Source: CAYSUS01 sp964434165
Lineage (GTDB): Bacteria; Planctomycetota; Planctomycetia; Pirellulales; Thermoguttaceae
Reading direction: 5' to 3'
DNA length: 29,207 bases
Assembly: GCA_964434165.1 (NCBI GenBank)
Contig: CAYSUS010000093.1
Location: forward strand, 1 to 29,207
How positions within the stretch are numbered: the stretch's first letter is position 1; each line of letters opens with the position of its first letter. Shown one piece after another: positions 1-7,699 of the stretch. The notes beneath the pieces are model-generated. The model had not been told where the DNA came from. It ran no database searches and was given only the letters and a program-made list of their open reading frames with translations. The translations under genes and the position numbers were made by a program.

Positions 1-305
1 GACCAACACGCGGCCCTCCAGCCCGGCCGCGCCGGCGACGCCGGCGGCGCAAAGGGTTTTCCCACAAGGACATCGGGGTCCCGTGGCCCCGCCGATTCCT
101 CTGCAAAACGCGGGCCCCCGTGCGCCGCAATACCCGCTATCCAGAGGGGTAAGCGCCGCAGCGGTGGGCGTTCGCGCGCAGAGCGCGGGAACAGGCTGCA
201 CCAAATAGCCCAGGCATCCTATTCCATTGACGGCGGCACGCCTGGGGCGTGCAGCAAACGCGGAGATGGGCAGGGCACAGAGGGGCGCCTTATTGTGCCT
301 GTCCT
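1..305. other. No recognisable gene (left edge)
   Basis: High-GC stretch with several short open frames on both strands, as expected by chance at this composition. I translated frames by eye and found no recognisable domain. One minus-strand frame stays open to the window edge and contains a Cys-Pro-Cys-Gly-Lys string, but that is not enough to call a zinc ribbon. It adjoins a transposase remnant, so it may be degraded mobile-element DNA. Confidence 0.5.
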
Positions 306-452
306 TTCCTCGTCCTCTTCCTCGGCCAGGAATGTCTCGATCACCCGATAGCTCATATGGCAGGCGCCCTTTTGGTAGGCGACCAGCGCCGACAGCCGCG
401 GCCCCACCAGTCCCGCCCGCAACACCTCGTCGGGCAGCGTCGCGGCGATCAC
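306..452 (-). pseudogene. IS66-type transposase fragment
   Basis: About 49 codons translate to a segment beginning LPDEVLRAGLVGPRLSALV and continuing AYQKGACHMSYRVIETFL. The pattern G-L-x-G-P-R-L-x-A-x-V, a following Lys, then Tyr-Arg and a hydrophobic pair resembles the conserved segment just after the zinc-finger region of IS66-family transposases (PF03050). The rest of the roughly 500-residue protein is missing: after the Phe-Leu the frame enters an acidic low-complexity run and stops at 219, and upstream it runs into the palindromic repeat at 502-527. This is a remnant with no transposition capacity. The family call rests on recognition of one short segment. Confidence 0.55.
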
Positions 453-501
453 TTGCGGAGCATGGGAACGAGCCGGATGCCCGATGCGCCCTCACCCCCG
501 G

Positions 502-527
502 CCCCTCTCCCGCCAGCGGGAGAGGGG
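502..527. repeat. Perfect 12-bp inverted repeat (dispersed palindrome type)
   Basis: cccctctcccgc (502-513) is followed, after two bases, by its exact reverse complement gcgggagagggg (516-527). It is preceded by ctcacccccgg. This CCCTCACCC...CCTCTCCC...GGGAGAGG layout matches a palindromic element dispersed in many GC-rich bacterial genomes. It lies 21 bp beyond the stop of the minus-strand DUF1080 gene, so it may also act as its transcript end, although no T-tract follows. Confidence 0.6.
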
Positions 528-548
528 AGCTGATGCGCGGCATCGCCT

Positions 549-1274
549 TTACTTCTTCCGCTTCTTCGCCTTCTTCACGTCGGGGGCCGGGGCGAACTGC
601 GCGTCCTGGGCCTTGGCCGACTTCTCGGGGGCGAGGTCCTTGATCTTGATGTTGCGCCAGCGGACTTCGAACGGGCCGCGGTCGCCCACGCCGTGGACCT
701 GAAGGCCGATGAACCCGCACTGGCTGGAGGCCTCGTCGGTGAGGTCCTCGACCATCTCGCCGTTGATCCAGGTCTGGATCCGCGGCCCCTTGGCCAGCAC
801 GCGGTAGTGGTTCCACTGGTCGTTCTTGTAGGCGTCCTTCTTGTCCTGGTTGGGGCTGAGCCAGCCACGCCCGGTGGCCTCGCCGTAGATGTAGCCCGAC
901 TCGCCCGGGGCGGTCTCGATCTCGACCTGCGGCCCGTGGACCCGCTCGTTGTTGTAGTCCTTGCTGCTCCGCGAGCGGATCTGCACGCCGGAGTTGAGGC
1001 CCTTATCGACCTTCACCTCGAACTGGAGCTCGAAGTCGCAGTAGGCCTTGTTCGTGCAGAGGAAGGAGTTGGGGCTGTTCTTGGCGGTCCGACCGACGAT
1101 GGCCCCGTCCTCGACGCCGTAGGTCGCCTTGCCGTTGCGCTGGGTCCAGCCCTCCAGGGTCTTGCCGTCGAACAGGGAGACGAAGCCCTCGTCGTCGGCC
1201 GGCGCGGCGGCGGCCGGAAGGGCCAGCGTCAGCATCAGAAATCCCAGCAGTGCGCGTTCGATTGCTCGTTTCAT
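549..1274 (-). CDS. Secreted DUF1080 (3-keto-disaccharide hydrolase-like) protein
   Basis: 241 residues. An N-terminal signal peptide (basic MKRAIER, hydrophobic LLGFLMLTLALPAAAA) is followed by the DUF1080 fold (PF06439, concanavalin-type beta sandwich). The family hallmark FVSLFDGKTLEGW is at about residues 31-43; GVQIRS, an E-x-E strand and the closing IGLQVHG and RWRNIKIKDL strands follow. The C-terminus is a Lys-rich tail. The family is strongly expanded in planctomycetes and is linked to carbohydrate breakdown; some members hydrolyse 3-keto-glycosides. The ATG at 1274 is preceded by GAGAGGA at good spacing; an ATG 16 codons upstream lacks the signal-peptide layout. It diverges from the fucosidase gene. 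A -10-like TACAAT (1343 down to 1338) lies upstream without a good -35. Confidence 0.88.
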   Translation of the reverse strand: MKRAIERALLGFLMLTLALPAAAAPADDEGFVSLFDGKTLEGWTQRNGKATYGVEDGAIVGRTAKNSPNSFLCTNKAYCDFELQFEVKVDKGLNSGVQIRSRSSKDYNNERVHGPQVEIETAPGESGYIYGEATGRGWLSPNQDKKDAYKNDQWNHYRVLAKGPRIQTWINGEMVEDLTDEASSQCGFIGLQVHGVGDRGPFEVRWRNIKIKDLAPEKSAKAQDAQFAPAPDVKKAKKRKK

Positions 1275-1427
1275 GGGTCGATCCTCTCCGAAACTCGTGA
1301 CTGCAGGGCGGAACGCTCCCACCCCGCGAAGTCGCCCATTGTACTATCGGACACGGCGGGATGCACATCGCGCCCCGCGGCGCCTCCGGCCCGACTCCCG
1401 GCGGCGGAAGCCAGGTCCGGGCGCATG

Positions 1428-1455
1428 TTCATACGCGCAATCGACGTGCTATACT
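1428..1455 (+). promoter_or_regulatory. Predicted sigma70-like promoter for the fucosidase gene
   Basis: TTCATA (1428-1433), a 16-bp spacer, then TATACT (1450-1455) preceded by TGC, giving an extended -10. The inferred start near 1462 leaves a leader of about 43 nt before the ATG at 1505. Placed by eye. Confidence 0.5.
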
Positions 1456-1504
1456 GACGGCTTCCGACCGCTCGACTCGCAACGACCGACGTGGAGGGTG
1501 CACG

Positions 1505-3226
1505 ATGTCGCAGCCCAAGTCGATTTGCTACGGTTTCCCGGCGCTTGTCCTTCTGCTCGCGGCCAGCCCCCGAGTCGCGGCCCAAGCCGCGCCGCCCACC
1601 TCCGTGGCCCAGGACGAGCGGCAGACCGCGGTGGGCAATAAGCCCGAGCGCGTCGAGTGGTTTCGGCGCCTGGGCTTCGGCCTGTTCATCCACTGGAGCC
1701 TGGACAGCCAGCTCGGCTCGGTGATCAGCCACAGCCTGGTGGGAGCCGACGAGGAGTACCGCCGCCGCTACTTCGAGGATCTCCCCAAGACGTTCAATCC
1801 CCGCAAGTTGGATCCCGACGCCTGGGCCGACCTGTTCAAGCTCTCAGGGGCCAGGTACGTCGTGTTCACCGCCAAGCATCACTCGGGCTTCTGCATGTTC
1901 GACACGGCCACCACGGAATTCAACATCACCAACACGCCTTACGCGAAGGACATCACCGGGCAGCTCATCGAGGCCCTGCGCCGCCGCGGCATCGCGGTGG
2001 GCCTGTACTTCTCGCCCGACGACTTCTGGTTCCTGCACCAGCAAGGGATCGCTATACAGCGGAACGTGCCTGAGGTGGCCCCGGCCAACAACCCGGGCCT
2101 GATGAACCACGACCAGGCCCAGCTTCGCGAGCTGCTTACCGGCTACGGGCCGATCGACATCCTGTTCATCGACGGGCCGGCCGAGGGCCTGCGCGAGTTG
2201 GCGTGGAAGCTCCAGCCGAACCTGGTCATCACGCGCGGCGCCATGAAGACGCCCGAGCAGTACATACCCGGCACCGCCTCGAAGGACCCGTGGGAGAGCT
2301 GCATTACGATGGGCACGCAGTGGCAGTACAAGCCGACCAACGAGACGTACAAGTCGGGCGACGAGCTGATCCGGATGCTTATCGAGACCCGGGCGAAAGG
2401 GGGCAACCTGCTCTTGAACCTGGGCCCCAAGCCCGACGGCGAGATCCCCGTCGAGCAGGAGGCCCGGCTCCGCGAGATCGCGCTGTGGAACTTCATCAAT
2501 GCGGAGGCGGTGGGCGACATTGAGCCGTGGCTCGTGCCGGCGGAGCGCAGCGTGATGATCGGCAACGACAAGTGGCTGAGCCATAACCCGCAGCTTGGCA
2601 CGATCTGGCTAACCAAGCGCCGGGGCGAAGACACGGTCTATGCGATCGTCAGCGGGCGGCCATGGGGGTTCGGTCAGCGGCGTGAGATCGTGCTCGGATC
2701 GGTCAAGGCGGGCGAGAAGACCCGAGTGAGCCTGCTCAGCCAGACAGGCAAGGTCCTCGAGTACCGCCCCAAGGCCGACGTGGCCACGCGGTGGAAGCAG
2801 GACGACGACGGCCTGCACATCTCGGCGGTCAACGCCCAGCGGATCTACAACGACCACAAGTGGCCCAACCCCATCGTGATCAAGGTCACCGACGCCCATC
2901 CGGCGCTCGATCCGCCCGTGGTGACGACCGGGCGCGTGGAGAAGACCTCCGGGGGTGCGGCCGTGCTCACGGGCGAGCTGGCCACACTCGGCGACCTGGA
3001 CCGCGTGGAGGTGGGCTTCCTCGTCCGACCCACGCATGAGAGCACGCAACCCTTGGCCGTCGCCCAGCCCTGGCAGGGCACCTATCTCATCCCCCGGGAG
3101 AAGTCCGGGCCGTTCCGCCTGGAGCACGGCGACCTGGAGCCCGGCCGCTCCTACGAGTACCGCGCCGTCGTCGTGCATTGGAAGATCACACTTTTCGGCG
3201 ATGTGAGGAAGTTCACGGCGCGGTAG
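1505..3226 (+). CDS. Secreted GH29-family alpha-L-fucosidase-like enzyme
   Basis: 573 residues. A signal peptide of about 26 residues (hydrophobic FPALVLLLAASPRVAA) precedes a GH29 catalytic (beta/alpha)8 domain at roughly 45-400. Family landmarks are FGLFIHWSL (58-66), the TAKHHSGF strand with the His pair at 125-126, GLYFSPDDF (166-174) and ILFIDGP, whose Asp223 sits where GH29 enzymes carry the nucleophile. LLLNLGPKPDGEIP is a further conserved GH29 strand. The remaining C-terminal part looks like beta-sandwich domains. The inferred role is release of L-fucose from glycans outside the cytoplasm. The ATG at 1505 has GGAGGG 6 nt upstream. The dehydrogenase gene starts 24 nt downstream, suggesting co-transcription. 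The nucleophile motif reads FIDG rather than the usual WFDG, so substrate range is uncertain. Confidence 0.85.
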   Translation: MSQPKSICYGFPALVLLLAASPRVAAQAAPPTSVAQDERQTAVGNKPERVEWFRRLGFGLFIHWSLDSQLGSVISHSLVGADEEYRRRYFEDLPKTFNPRKLDPDAWADLFKLSGARYVVFTAKHHSGFCMFDTATTEFNITNTPYAKDITGQLIEALRRRGIAVGLYFSPDDFWFLHQQGIAIQRNVPEVAPANNPGLMNHDQAQLRELLTGYGPIDILFIDGPAEGLRELAWKLQPNLVITRGAMKTPEQYIPGTASKDPWESCITMGTQWQYKPTNETYKSGDELIRMLIETRAKGGNLLLNLGPKPDGEIPVEQEARLREIALWNFINAEAVGDIEPWLVPAERSVMIGNDKWLSHNPQLGTIWLTKRRGEDTVYAIVSGRPWGFGQRREIVLGSVKAGEKTRVSLLSQTGKVLEYRPKADVATRWKQDDDGLHISAVNAQRIYNDHKWPNPIVIKVTDAHPALDPPVVTTGRVEKTSGGAAVLTGELATLGDLDRVEVGFLVRPTHESTQPLAVAQPWQGTYLIPREKSGPFRLEHGDLEPGRSYEYRAVVVHWKITLFGDVRKFTAR

Positions 3227-3250
3227 CAGTCCGTATTGATTTGAACCACC

Positions 3251-4294
3251 ATGAAAACCGCCCTCTTCACCGCCCGGCGAACCATCGAAATCCGTGAGAC
3301 GGAGAGCCCGAGGCTTGAGCGGCCTGGGGATGTCTTGGTGCGGATCGACCGGGTGGGCGTGTGCGGATCGGACGTGCATTATTACGCGGAGGGGCGGATC
3401 GGCGATCAGGTCGTCGAATACCCGGCCACGCTGGGCCATGAATGCGCAGGCACGGTGGTTGAGGTGGGGCCCGAGGTGACCAACCTGCGGCCAGGCGACC
3501 GCGTGGCCGTTGATCCGGCGATCACCTGCGGGCAGTGCGATCAGTGCCGCTCGGGCCGGGGGAACACCTGCCGCAGCCTGCGGTTCATGGGCTGCCCGGG
3601 CGAGGTCCCGGGCGCGGCGTCAGAGCTGTACGTGCTACCCGCGGCGAACTGCTATCCGATTCCGGAGAGCATGTCGCTCGACGAGGCCGCCCTGGCCGAG
3701 CCGCTGTCGATTGGGCTGTATGCGGTGCGGTTGGCGCGGCTCAAGACCCAGCCGCGGATCGGCATCCTCGGCTCGGGGCCGATCGGCCTGAGCGTACTGC
3801 TTTGCGCGAAGATGGAATTCGGCGGCGCGGCTTACGTAACGGACCTCTTGCCCGAGCGTCTGGGCGTAGCCGAAGGGTGCGGCGCCGATTGGACGGGCTG
3901 CCCCGAAGAGATCGACACGACGGCCGAGATCGCGGGTCGCGAGCCGTTGGGGCTCGACGCGGTGTTCGACTGCTCGGGCGATCCCGCGTGCATCGACCAG
4001 GCGATCGACCTGCTGAAGCCAGGCGGGACCGTGTTGATGGTCGGCATCCCGCCCGTCGAACGATTGAGCTTCGACGCGCACGTGGTGCGGCGCCGCGAGG
4101 TCGCGCTTCAAGCCGTGCGCCGGCAGATCGACAGCGTGGCACCGGTCGTGGAGGCGATCGCCTCGGGACGTCTCGATGCCGGGCCGCTGCTGACGCATCG
4201 CTTCCCGCTGGCGCGGCTCGGCGAGGCCTTCGAGCTCGTGGCCGGCTACCGCGACGGTGTGGTCAAGGCGATGATCGACATGCCTTCCGGGTAG
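3251..4294 (+). CDS. Zinc-dependent sugar/polyol dehydrogenase (MDR superfamily)
   Basis: 347 residues, normal for a medium-chain dehydrogenase. The N-terminal GroES-like domain has catalytic-zinc ligands Cys38 (GVCGSD), His63-Glu64 (GHE) and Glu150. The structural-zinc lobe has Cys93, Cys96, Cys99 and Cys107 with standard spacing. The Rossmann fold carries GILGSGPIGL (171-180). The layout resembles sorbitol/L-iditol and threonine dehydrogenases. The enzyme would oxidise a sugar, polyol or sugar acid with NAD(P) in the cytoplasm. Placed 24 nt behind a fucosidase-like gene, it could handle fucose or a related sugar, but that is inference from position only. The ATG at 3251 has no clear Shine-Dalgarno, which fits translation coupled to the upstream gene. 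Confidence 0.88.
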   Translation: MKTALFTARRTIEIRETESPRLERPGDVLVRIDRVGVCGSDVHYYAEGRIGDQVVEYPATLGHECAGTVVEVGPEVTNLRPGDRVAVDPAITCGQCDQCRSGRGNTCRSLRFMGCPGEVPGAASELYVLPAANCYPIPESMSLDEAALAEPLSIGLYAVRLARLKTQPRIGILGSGPIGLSVLLCAKMEFGGAAYVTDLLPERLGVAEGCGADWTGCPEEIDTTAEIAGREPLGLDAVFDCSGDPACIDQAIDLLKPGGTVLMVGIPPVERLSFDAHVVRRREVALQAVRRQIDSVAPVVEAIASGRLDAGPLLTHRFPLARLGEAFELVAGYRDGVVKAMIDMPSG

Positions 4295-4372
4295 CAGGAC
4301 GCGCAGACTTTGCGACAAGGTGGAAACCGCCCACGGCGTCACGACTTCCCATTCCTCCCAATCCCCTTTCCC

Positions 4373-5284
4373 ATGCCGTCTTCGCCTGCGAATCAGACCC
4401 TGTCATTCCTCAAGCGGCGTTTCGCCGAGGCGGGAATCGGGCTGCACAAGAAGCTGGGGCAGAACTTCCTCATCGACCTCAACCTTGTCCGGCTTCTCGT
4501 CCAGTCCGCCGACCTGGGACCCGACGACGTCGTCCTTGAGGTTGGCACCGGCATGGGCTCGCTGACGGCGCTCCTGGCCAGGCAGGCCGCCGCCGTGGTG
4601 ACCGTGGAGATCGACCAGCACCTCCATCAGCTTGCCGGGGAGGAGTTGTATCAGGTTGCCAGCGTGGAGATGATTCGCGCGGACGCCCTGGCCGGCAAGA
4701 ACCGCCTCAATCCCGAGATGCTCCGGGTCGTTCGCCATCACGTTGAGGCCGCGCCCGGCAGGCGTCTGAAGCTTGTGGCCAACCTCCCTTACCAGATCGC
4801 CACGCCGCTTCTGACCAATCTGTTGGACCTGGAGGACGCGCCGCGGCTGATGGCCGTGACGATCCAGAAGGAGGTGGCCGATCGCATCGTGGCGCGGCCC
4901 TCGACCAAGGACTACGGTGCGTTGAGCATCTGGATACAGAGCCAGTGCACCGTCGAGCTCGTGCGGGCGCTGCCGCCTGGCGTGTTCTGGCCGCGGCCCA
5001 AGGTCGAGTCGGCGATCGTGCGCATCGAGCTGGACGACGCTCTTCGCGCCCGTATCCCCAATCGCGACTTCTTCCACGCGTTCGTGCGGTCGATGTTCTT
5101 CCACCGCCGCAAGTACCTCCGCAGTGAGCTGATCAGCGCCACGAAGGGCCAACTCGACAAGCGCCAGATCGACGAGATCCTCGCGCGGCAGGGGTTGAAC
5201 GGCACCGAGCGGGCGGAGCAGCTCGCCCCGGAACGGATGCTCGCGTTGTGCGAGGCCGTGCGGTCGGAGCGCTGCGGGGGATGA
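4373..5284 (+). CDS. rsmA: 16S rRNA (adenine1518/1519-N6)-dimethyltransferase RsmA
   Basis: 303 residues. RsmA (KsgA) dimethylates two adjacent adenines in the 3'-terminal hairpin of 16S rRNA late in small-subunit assembly. Diagnostic motifs are KKLGQNFLID (26-35), the SAM-binding loop LEVGTGMGSLT (55-65), acidic residues E79 and D81, D104, and the catalytic NLPY (137-140). PRPKVESAIV and a helical C-terminal domain with FFHRRKYLR follow, as usual in the family. The ATG at 4373 is chosen because an upstream ATG at 4310 would add 21 non-conserved residues. No clear ribosome-binding site is visible. The gene lies 78 nt after the dehydrogenase, probably unrelated in function. Confidence 0.95.
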   Translation: MPSSPANQTLSFLKRRFAEAGIGLHKKLGQNFLIDLNLVRLLVQSADLGPDDVVLEVGTGMGSLTALLARQAAAVVTVEIDQHLHQLAGEELYQVASVEMIRADALAGKNRLNPEMLRVVRHHVEAAPGRRLKLVANLPYQIATPLLTNLLDLEDAPRLMAVTIQKEVADRIVARPSTKDYGALSIWIQSQCTVELVRALPPGVFWPRPKVESAIVRIELDDALRARIPNRDFFHAFVRSMFFHRRKYLRSELISATKGQLDKRQIDEILARQGLNGTERAEQLAPERMLALCEAVRSERCGG

Positions 5285-5291
5285 AGCGTCC

Positions 5292-5321
5292 GACTTCGGA
5301 AGCCTGCGAGACTCTGGAAGT
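5292..5321. repeat. Copy 1 of a dispersed gacttc...ggaagt element
   Basis: A 30-bp segment starting 8 nt after the rsmA stop that matches 10376-10405 at 25 of 30 positions without gaps. Both copies share gacttc at the left, gagactc in the middle and ggaagt at the right, and both sit just past the stop of a plus-strand gene. The ends are partly complementary (acttc with gaagt), so it can form a weak hairpin. Confidence 0.55.
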
Positions 5322-5353
5322 GCCGCGTGGGAAGTCTGCCTTCCGCACCGTTC

Positions 5354-5383
5354 TTGACGCCCCCGGGCGGCGGCGGCTAAGAT
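5354..5383 (+). promoter_or_regulatory. Predicted sigma70-like promoter for the small gene at 5436
   Basis: TTGACG (5354-5359), an 18-bp spacer, then TAAGAT (5378-5383): five of six matches to TTGACA and four of six to TATAAT. The inferred start near 5390 leaves about 46 nt of leader. It argues that the small gene is transcribed independently of rsmA. Confidence 0.5.
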
Positions 5384-5435
5384 GGGGCCGTTCCTCGAAC
5401 CACCCGTGTAGGGGCCTGTGCAGGGATCGCGAAGC

Positions 5436-5663
5436 ATGCCGTTCATCGAGATGTCAGGTCAGATGCTGCTCCGCCTTGTCACCGAGGGCGGCCCCGACCC
5501 GGCCGAGTTGTCCAAGGTAGGCGTGACCGAGAAGAGCATCGTCCGCGTCAACCAGCAGGGCGACATCGAGCTCCGTCGCCGCGATCGCTGGGACGTGATC
5601 GGCGGGCTTCTGGGCAACTTCGAGGAACGCATCCGGCACGAGACCGGGCTGGACTGGGCGTAG
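5436..5663 (+). CDS. Small hypothetical protein (75 residues)
   Basis: I do not recognise a named family. The protein is soluble, with no signal peptide or membrane segment and no cysteine. It begins MPFIEMSGQMLLRLVTEG, has a central stretch predicted to be beta-strands (SIVRVNQQGDIELRRRD) and ends with a helix containing FEERIRHETGLDWA. Even amino-acid use and an upstream promoter support a real gene. An in-frame GTG at 5418 is an alternative start, but the ATG at 5436 gives a more regular N-terminus. The stop lies 12 nt from the end of the convergent methyltransferase gene. The fold may be a small nucleic-acid-binding or swapped-hairpin type, but nothing in the sequence proves it. Confidence 0.6.
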   Translation: MPFIEMSGQMLLRLVTEGGPDPAELSKVGVTEKSIVRVNQQGDIELRRRDRWDVIGGLLGNFEERIRHETGLDWA

Positions 5664-5675
5664 GTGCAGCCCGCT

Positions 5676-7628
5676 TCACGGGCCGTCCAATTCCCGGCGC
5701 ATGGCCGCTACCTCCCCGGCCCCCAGCGCGTAGATCTTTCCCGCGGCGCGATCGATGGCTCCCTGAAGGCGATCGGCGTCGCGATTGTGGGCCGTCTCCG
5801 CGTGAGCCTGGCGGCTCAGCGCGGCCAGTTCGGCGTGGATCCGCCGATCCGGCTCGAACCGGCGCAACCGCACCACCTGGAGCATCCCCGGCGTGCCGAA
5901 CCCCTTGCCGCCCCGCACGCTGTGCGCGCGTACGAGGAAATCGAGCACCGCGCTGTTGAGCAGGGCGCACAGGTAGTGGGCCTCGTCGGCCGAGGCGGCC
6001 GCGATGAGGACGCACGTTTCCTGCGGCACGATCGGACGCCGGCCGAGGACCGGGTCATCGAATTCACCTGCCACAGCGGCGCTGAGGCGCCGGTCCATGC
6101 GGCGCCAAACGACCTTGTGCGGGGCGGTGGTGTAAGGACCCACGTCGTACATCGAGTAGAAGGCCGCCCGCTCTTGGTAACGCCGATAGGCCGCGCGCCG
6201 GCGGAGCAGGGGCTCGAAACGCGCCAGGTACGCGAGGGTCCTGGGGTAATCTTGCTGCATGCGCCCGGCGTCGATCCCCCGCCGCCGGCCGGGGTCCTGC
6301 ACGAGCAGGATGTGCCCCGACGGCGCAGCGTGCCATCGCCGGACGTCGCCCCAGCGCAGCAGCGGATAGACGAGGTCGGCCTCGATCACCTGCGACGTTT
6401 GAGGCGTGCTGCCCCGGCCGCACTCAGAGCGATTGCGCACCAGGACGCCCCCCTCGGCGGCGCCCAGCACTTCGAGCCAGTACACGGCGTTCGCCCCGCC
6501 CGAGTTGGCCCCCAGATGGGCCTCGTAGTCCGATCGACCCTTCACACGCGACAGCGGGGTAGTCACTCCGGCGGGCCGAACGAGCCAGGGCGAGGTGGGA
6601 CGGTCCGGGTCGATCGGCTCGGCCGCCAGTCGCAGCGGCGCGCGACCGTCGCTCCAGCGGTAATAGGCCACGGGGTACTCGGTGGGGCTGCCCTTCTCGA
6701 ACACGGCGGTGGCCGTCCAATTGGCCGCGCCGGCGAACGGCTTGCCGCTCGACAGGTCATCGACGCGCAGCACGCGCAGGGGCGCGCCTTCTCCCAGTTG
6801 GAAACGCCGGAACCCGTCGCCCGCCCCCTTGGTCTGGAACAGGTTCTGCGGGAGCACGAAGGCCAGTCGCCCGCGGGGCTTGAGATACCGGTCGGCGGCC
6901 ACGCAGGTCATCAGTGCCGAAAGGTCCTTCTTGGCCCCGCCGTGTCGGGCCTCGGCGCTGGATAGCGAGAACAGCCCGTACTCGCGCCAGAGCGGCTCGG
7001 TCGCGCGGCGGTAGTTCTCCGGCAGATGGTCCCACACGATCCACGGCGGATTGCCGACGACCAGGTCGAAGGCCTCGGCGTGCTCCCCCGCCCCGTCGCG
7101 AGCCAGGACCGCATCCCGCAGATGAACCGGGACGTCGATCGCTTCGCCGGGCTTCAGCCAGGGACGCAAGGCCAGCACGTAGTTGGCCCTGGCCGAGAGA
7201 ACGGCCAGGGGATTGAGATCGAACCCCACGATACGGCCGAGAACCGCCCGCGCGCGGCCGTCCGCGGCTTCGTTCCCGGCGACGCCCAAGGCGCGGCGGA
7301 TCGCCGCCAACAGGAACGTGCCCGAGCCGCAGGCAGGGTCCAGGAGGCGCCCTTGCTCCAGTCCGCGGTACCCGGCCACGTCGAGCAGGTGCTCGGCGAG
7401 CCAGTCGGGCGTATAATACTCGCCGAGGCGGTGACGGACTTGCTTGGGCAGCAGCGATTCGTAAAGCGGCTTCAGCACGTCGCGCGCGGCTGCGTCGCCT
7501 TCGGCAGACAAGCCCCGGGCCGCTTCGTCGGTTGCGGCAAGCACGCCGGCGGCGAGTGCCTCGATCGCCGCCGACCAACAGTCCAGGTACCACCCGAAGG
7601 GGTTCTCGTCGTGCCGGCGAACGAGCAT
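5676..7628 (-). CDS. Catalytic and target-recognition part of the split methyltransferase
   Basis: The longest intact frame of the split gene, 650 residues from the first ATG (7628). It carries all recognised catalytic motifs: GEYYTPDWLAEHLL (69-82), DPACGSGTFLL (97-107), the acidic turn GFDLNPLAVLSARANY (135-150) and DLVVGNPPWIVWDHL (188-202). The second half, about 300-600, has the mixed beta content of a specificity domain. The same frame is open upstream of 7628 through ERLEDLETSVAPEGR to the repeat, so 7628 is probably not the natural start. Without the N-terminal 126 residues the product may be unstable or inactive. It ends 12 nt from the convergent small gene. Confidence 0.75.
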   Translation of the reverse strand: MLVRRHDENPFGWYLDCWSAAIEALAAGVLAATDEAARGLSAEGDAAARDVLKPLYESLLPKQVRHRLGEYYTPDWLAEHLLDVAGYRGLEQGRLLDPACGSGTFLLAAIRRALGVAGNEAADGRARAVLGRIVGFDLNPLAVLSARANYVLALRPWLKPGEAIDVPVHLRDAVLARDGAGEHAEAFDLVVGNPPWIVWDHLPENYRRATEPLWREYGLFSLSSAEARHGGAKKDLSALMTCVAADRYLKPRGRLAFVLPQNLFQTKGAGDGFRRFQLGEGAPLRVLRVDDLSSGKPFAGAANWTATAVFEKGSPTEYPVAYYRWSDGRAPLRLAAEPIDPDRPTSPWLVRPAGVTTPLSRVKGRSDYEAHLGANSGGANAVYWLEVLGAAEGGVLVRNRSECGRGSTPQTSQVIEADLVYPLLRWGDVRRWHAAPSGHILLVQDPGRRRGIDAGRMQQDYPRTLAYLARFEPLLRRRAAYRRYQERAAFYSMYDVGPYTTAPHKVVWRRMDRRLSAAVAGEFDDPVLGRRPIVPQETCVLIAAASADEAHYLCALLNSAVLDFLVRAHSVRGGKGFGTPGMLQVVRLRRFEPDRRIHAELAALSRQAHAETAHNRDADRLQGAIDRAAGKIYALGAGEVAAMRRELDGP

Positions 7629-7677
7629 GCGGCCCTCGGGCGCGACGCTCGTCTCGAGATCCTCCAGGCGCTCGCCC

Positions 7678-7699
7678 GGCGCGCGCCCGGCGCGCGCCC
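7678..7699. repeat. Perfect tandem duplication of an 11-bp unit
   Basis: ggcgcgcgccc occurs twice without a mismatch (7678-7688 and 7689-7699), preceded by a partial third copy, gccc (7674-7677). Eleven is not a multiple of three, so copy number sets the reading frame of the methyltransferase: one copy joins the two frames, two copies break them. Confidence 0.9.

Noticed and set aside
1..206. Minus-strand frame open to the left edge containing CPCGK
   Set aside because: Only one Cys cluster is visible and the rest is low complexity; at this GC content such open frames are common.
7472..7677. Continuation of the methyltransferase N-terminal frame past the 11-bp repeat
   Set aside because: The product turns Arg/Ser-rich and lacks any family feature, while the other frame continues the real protein.
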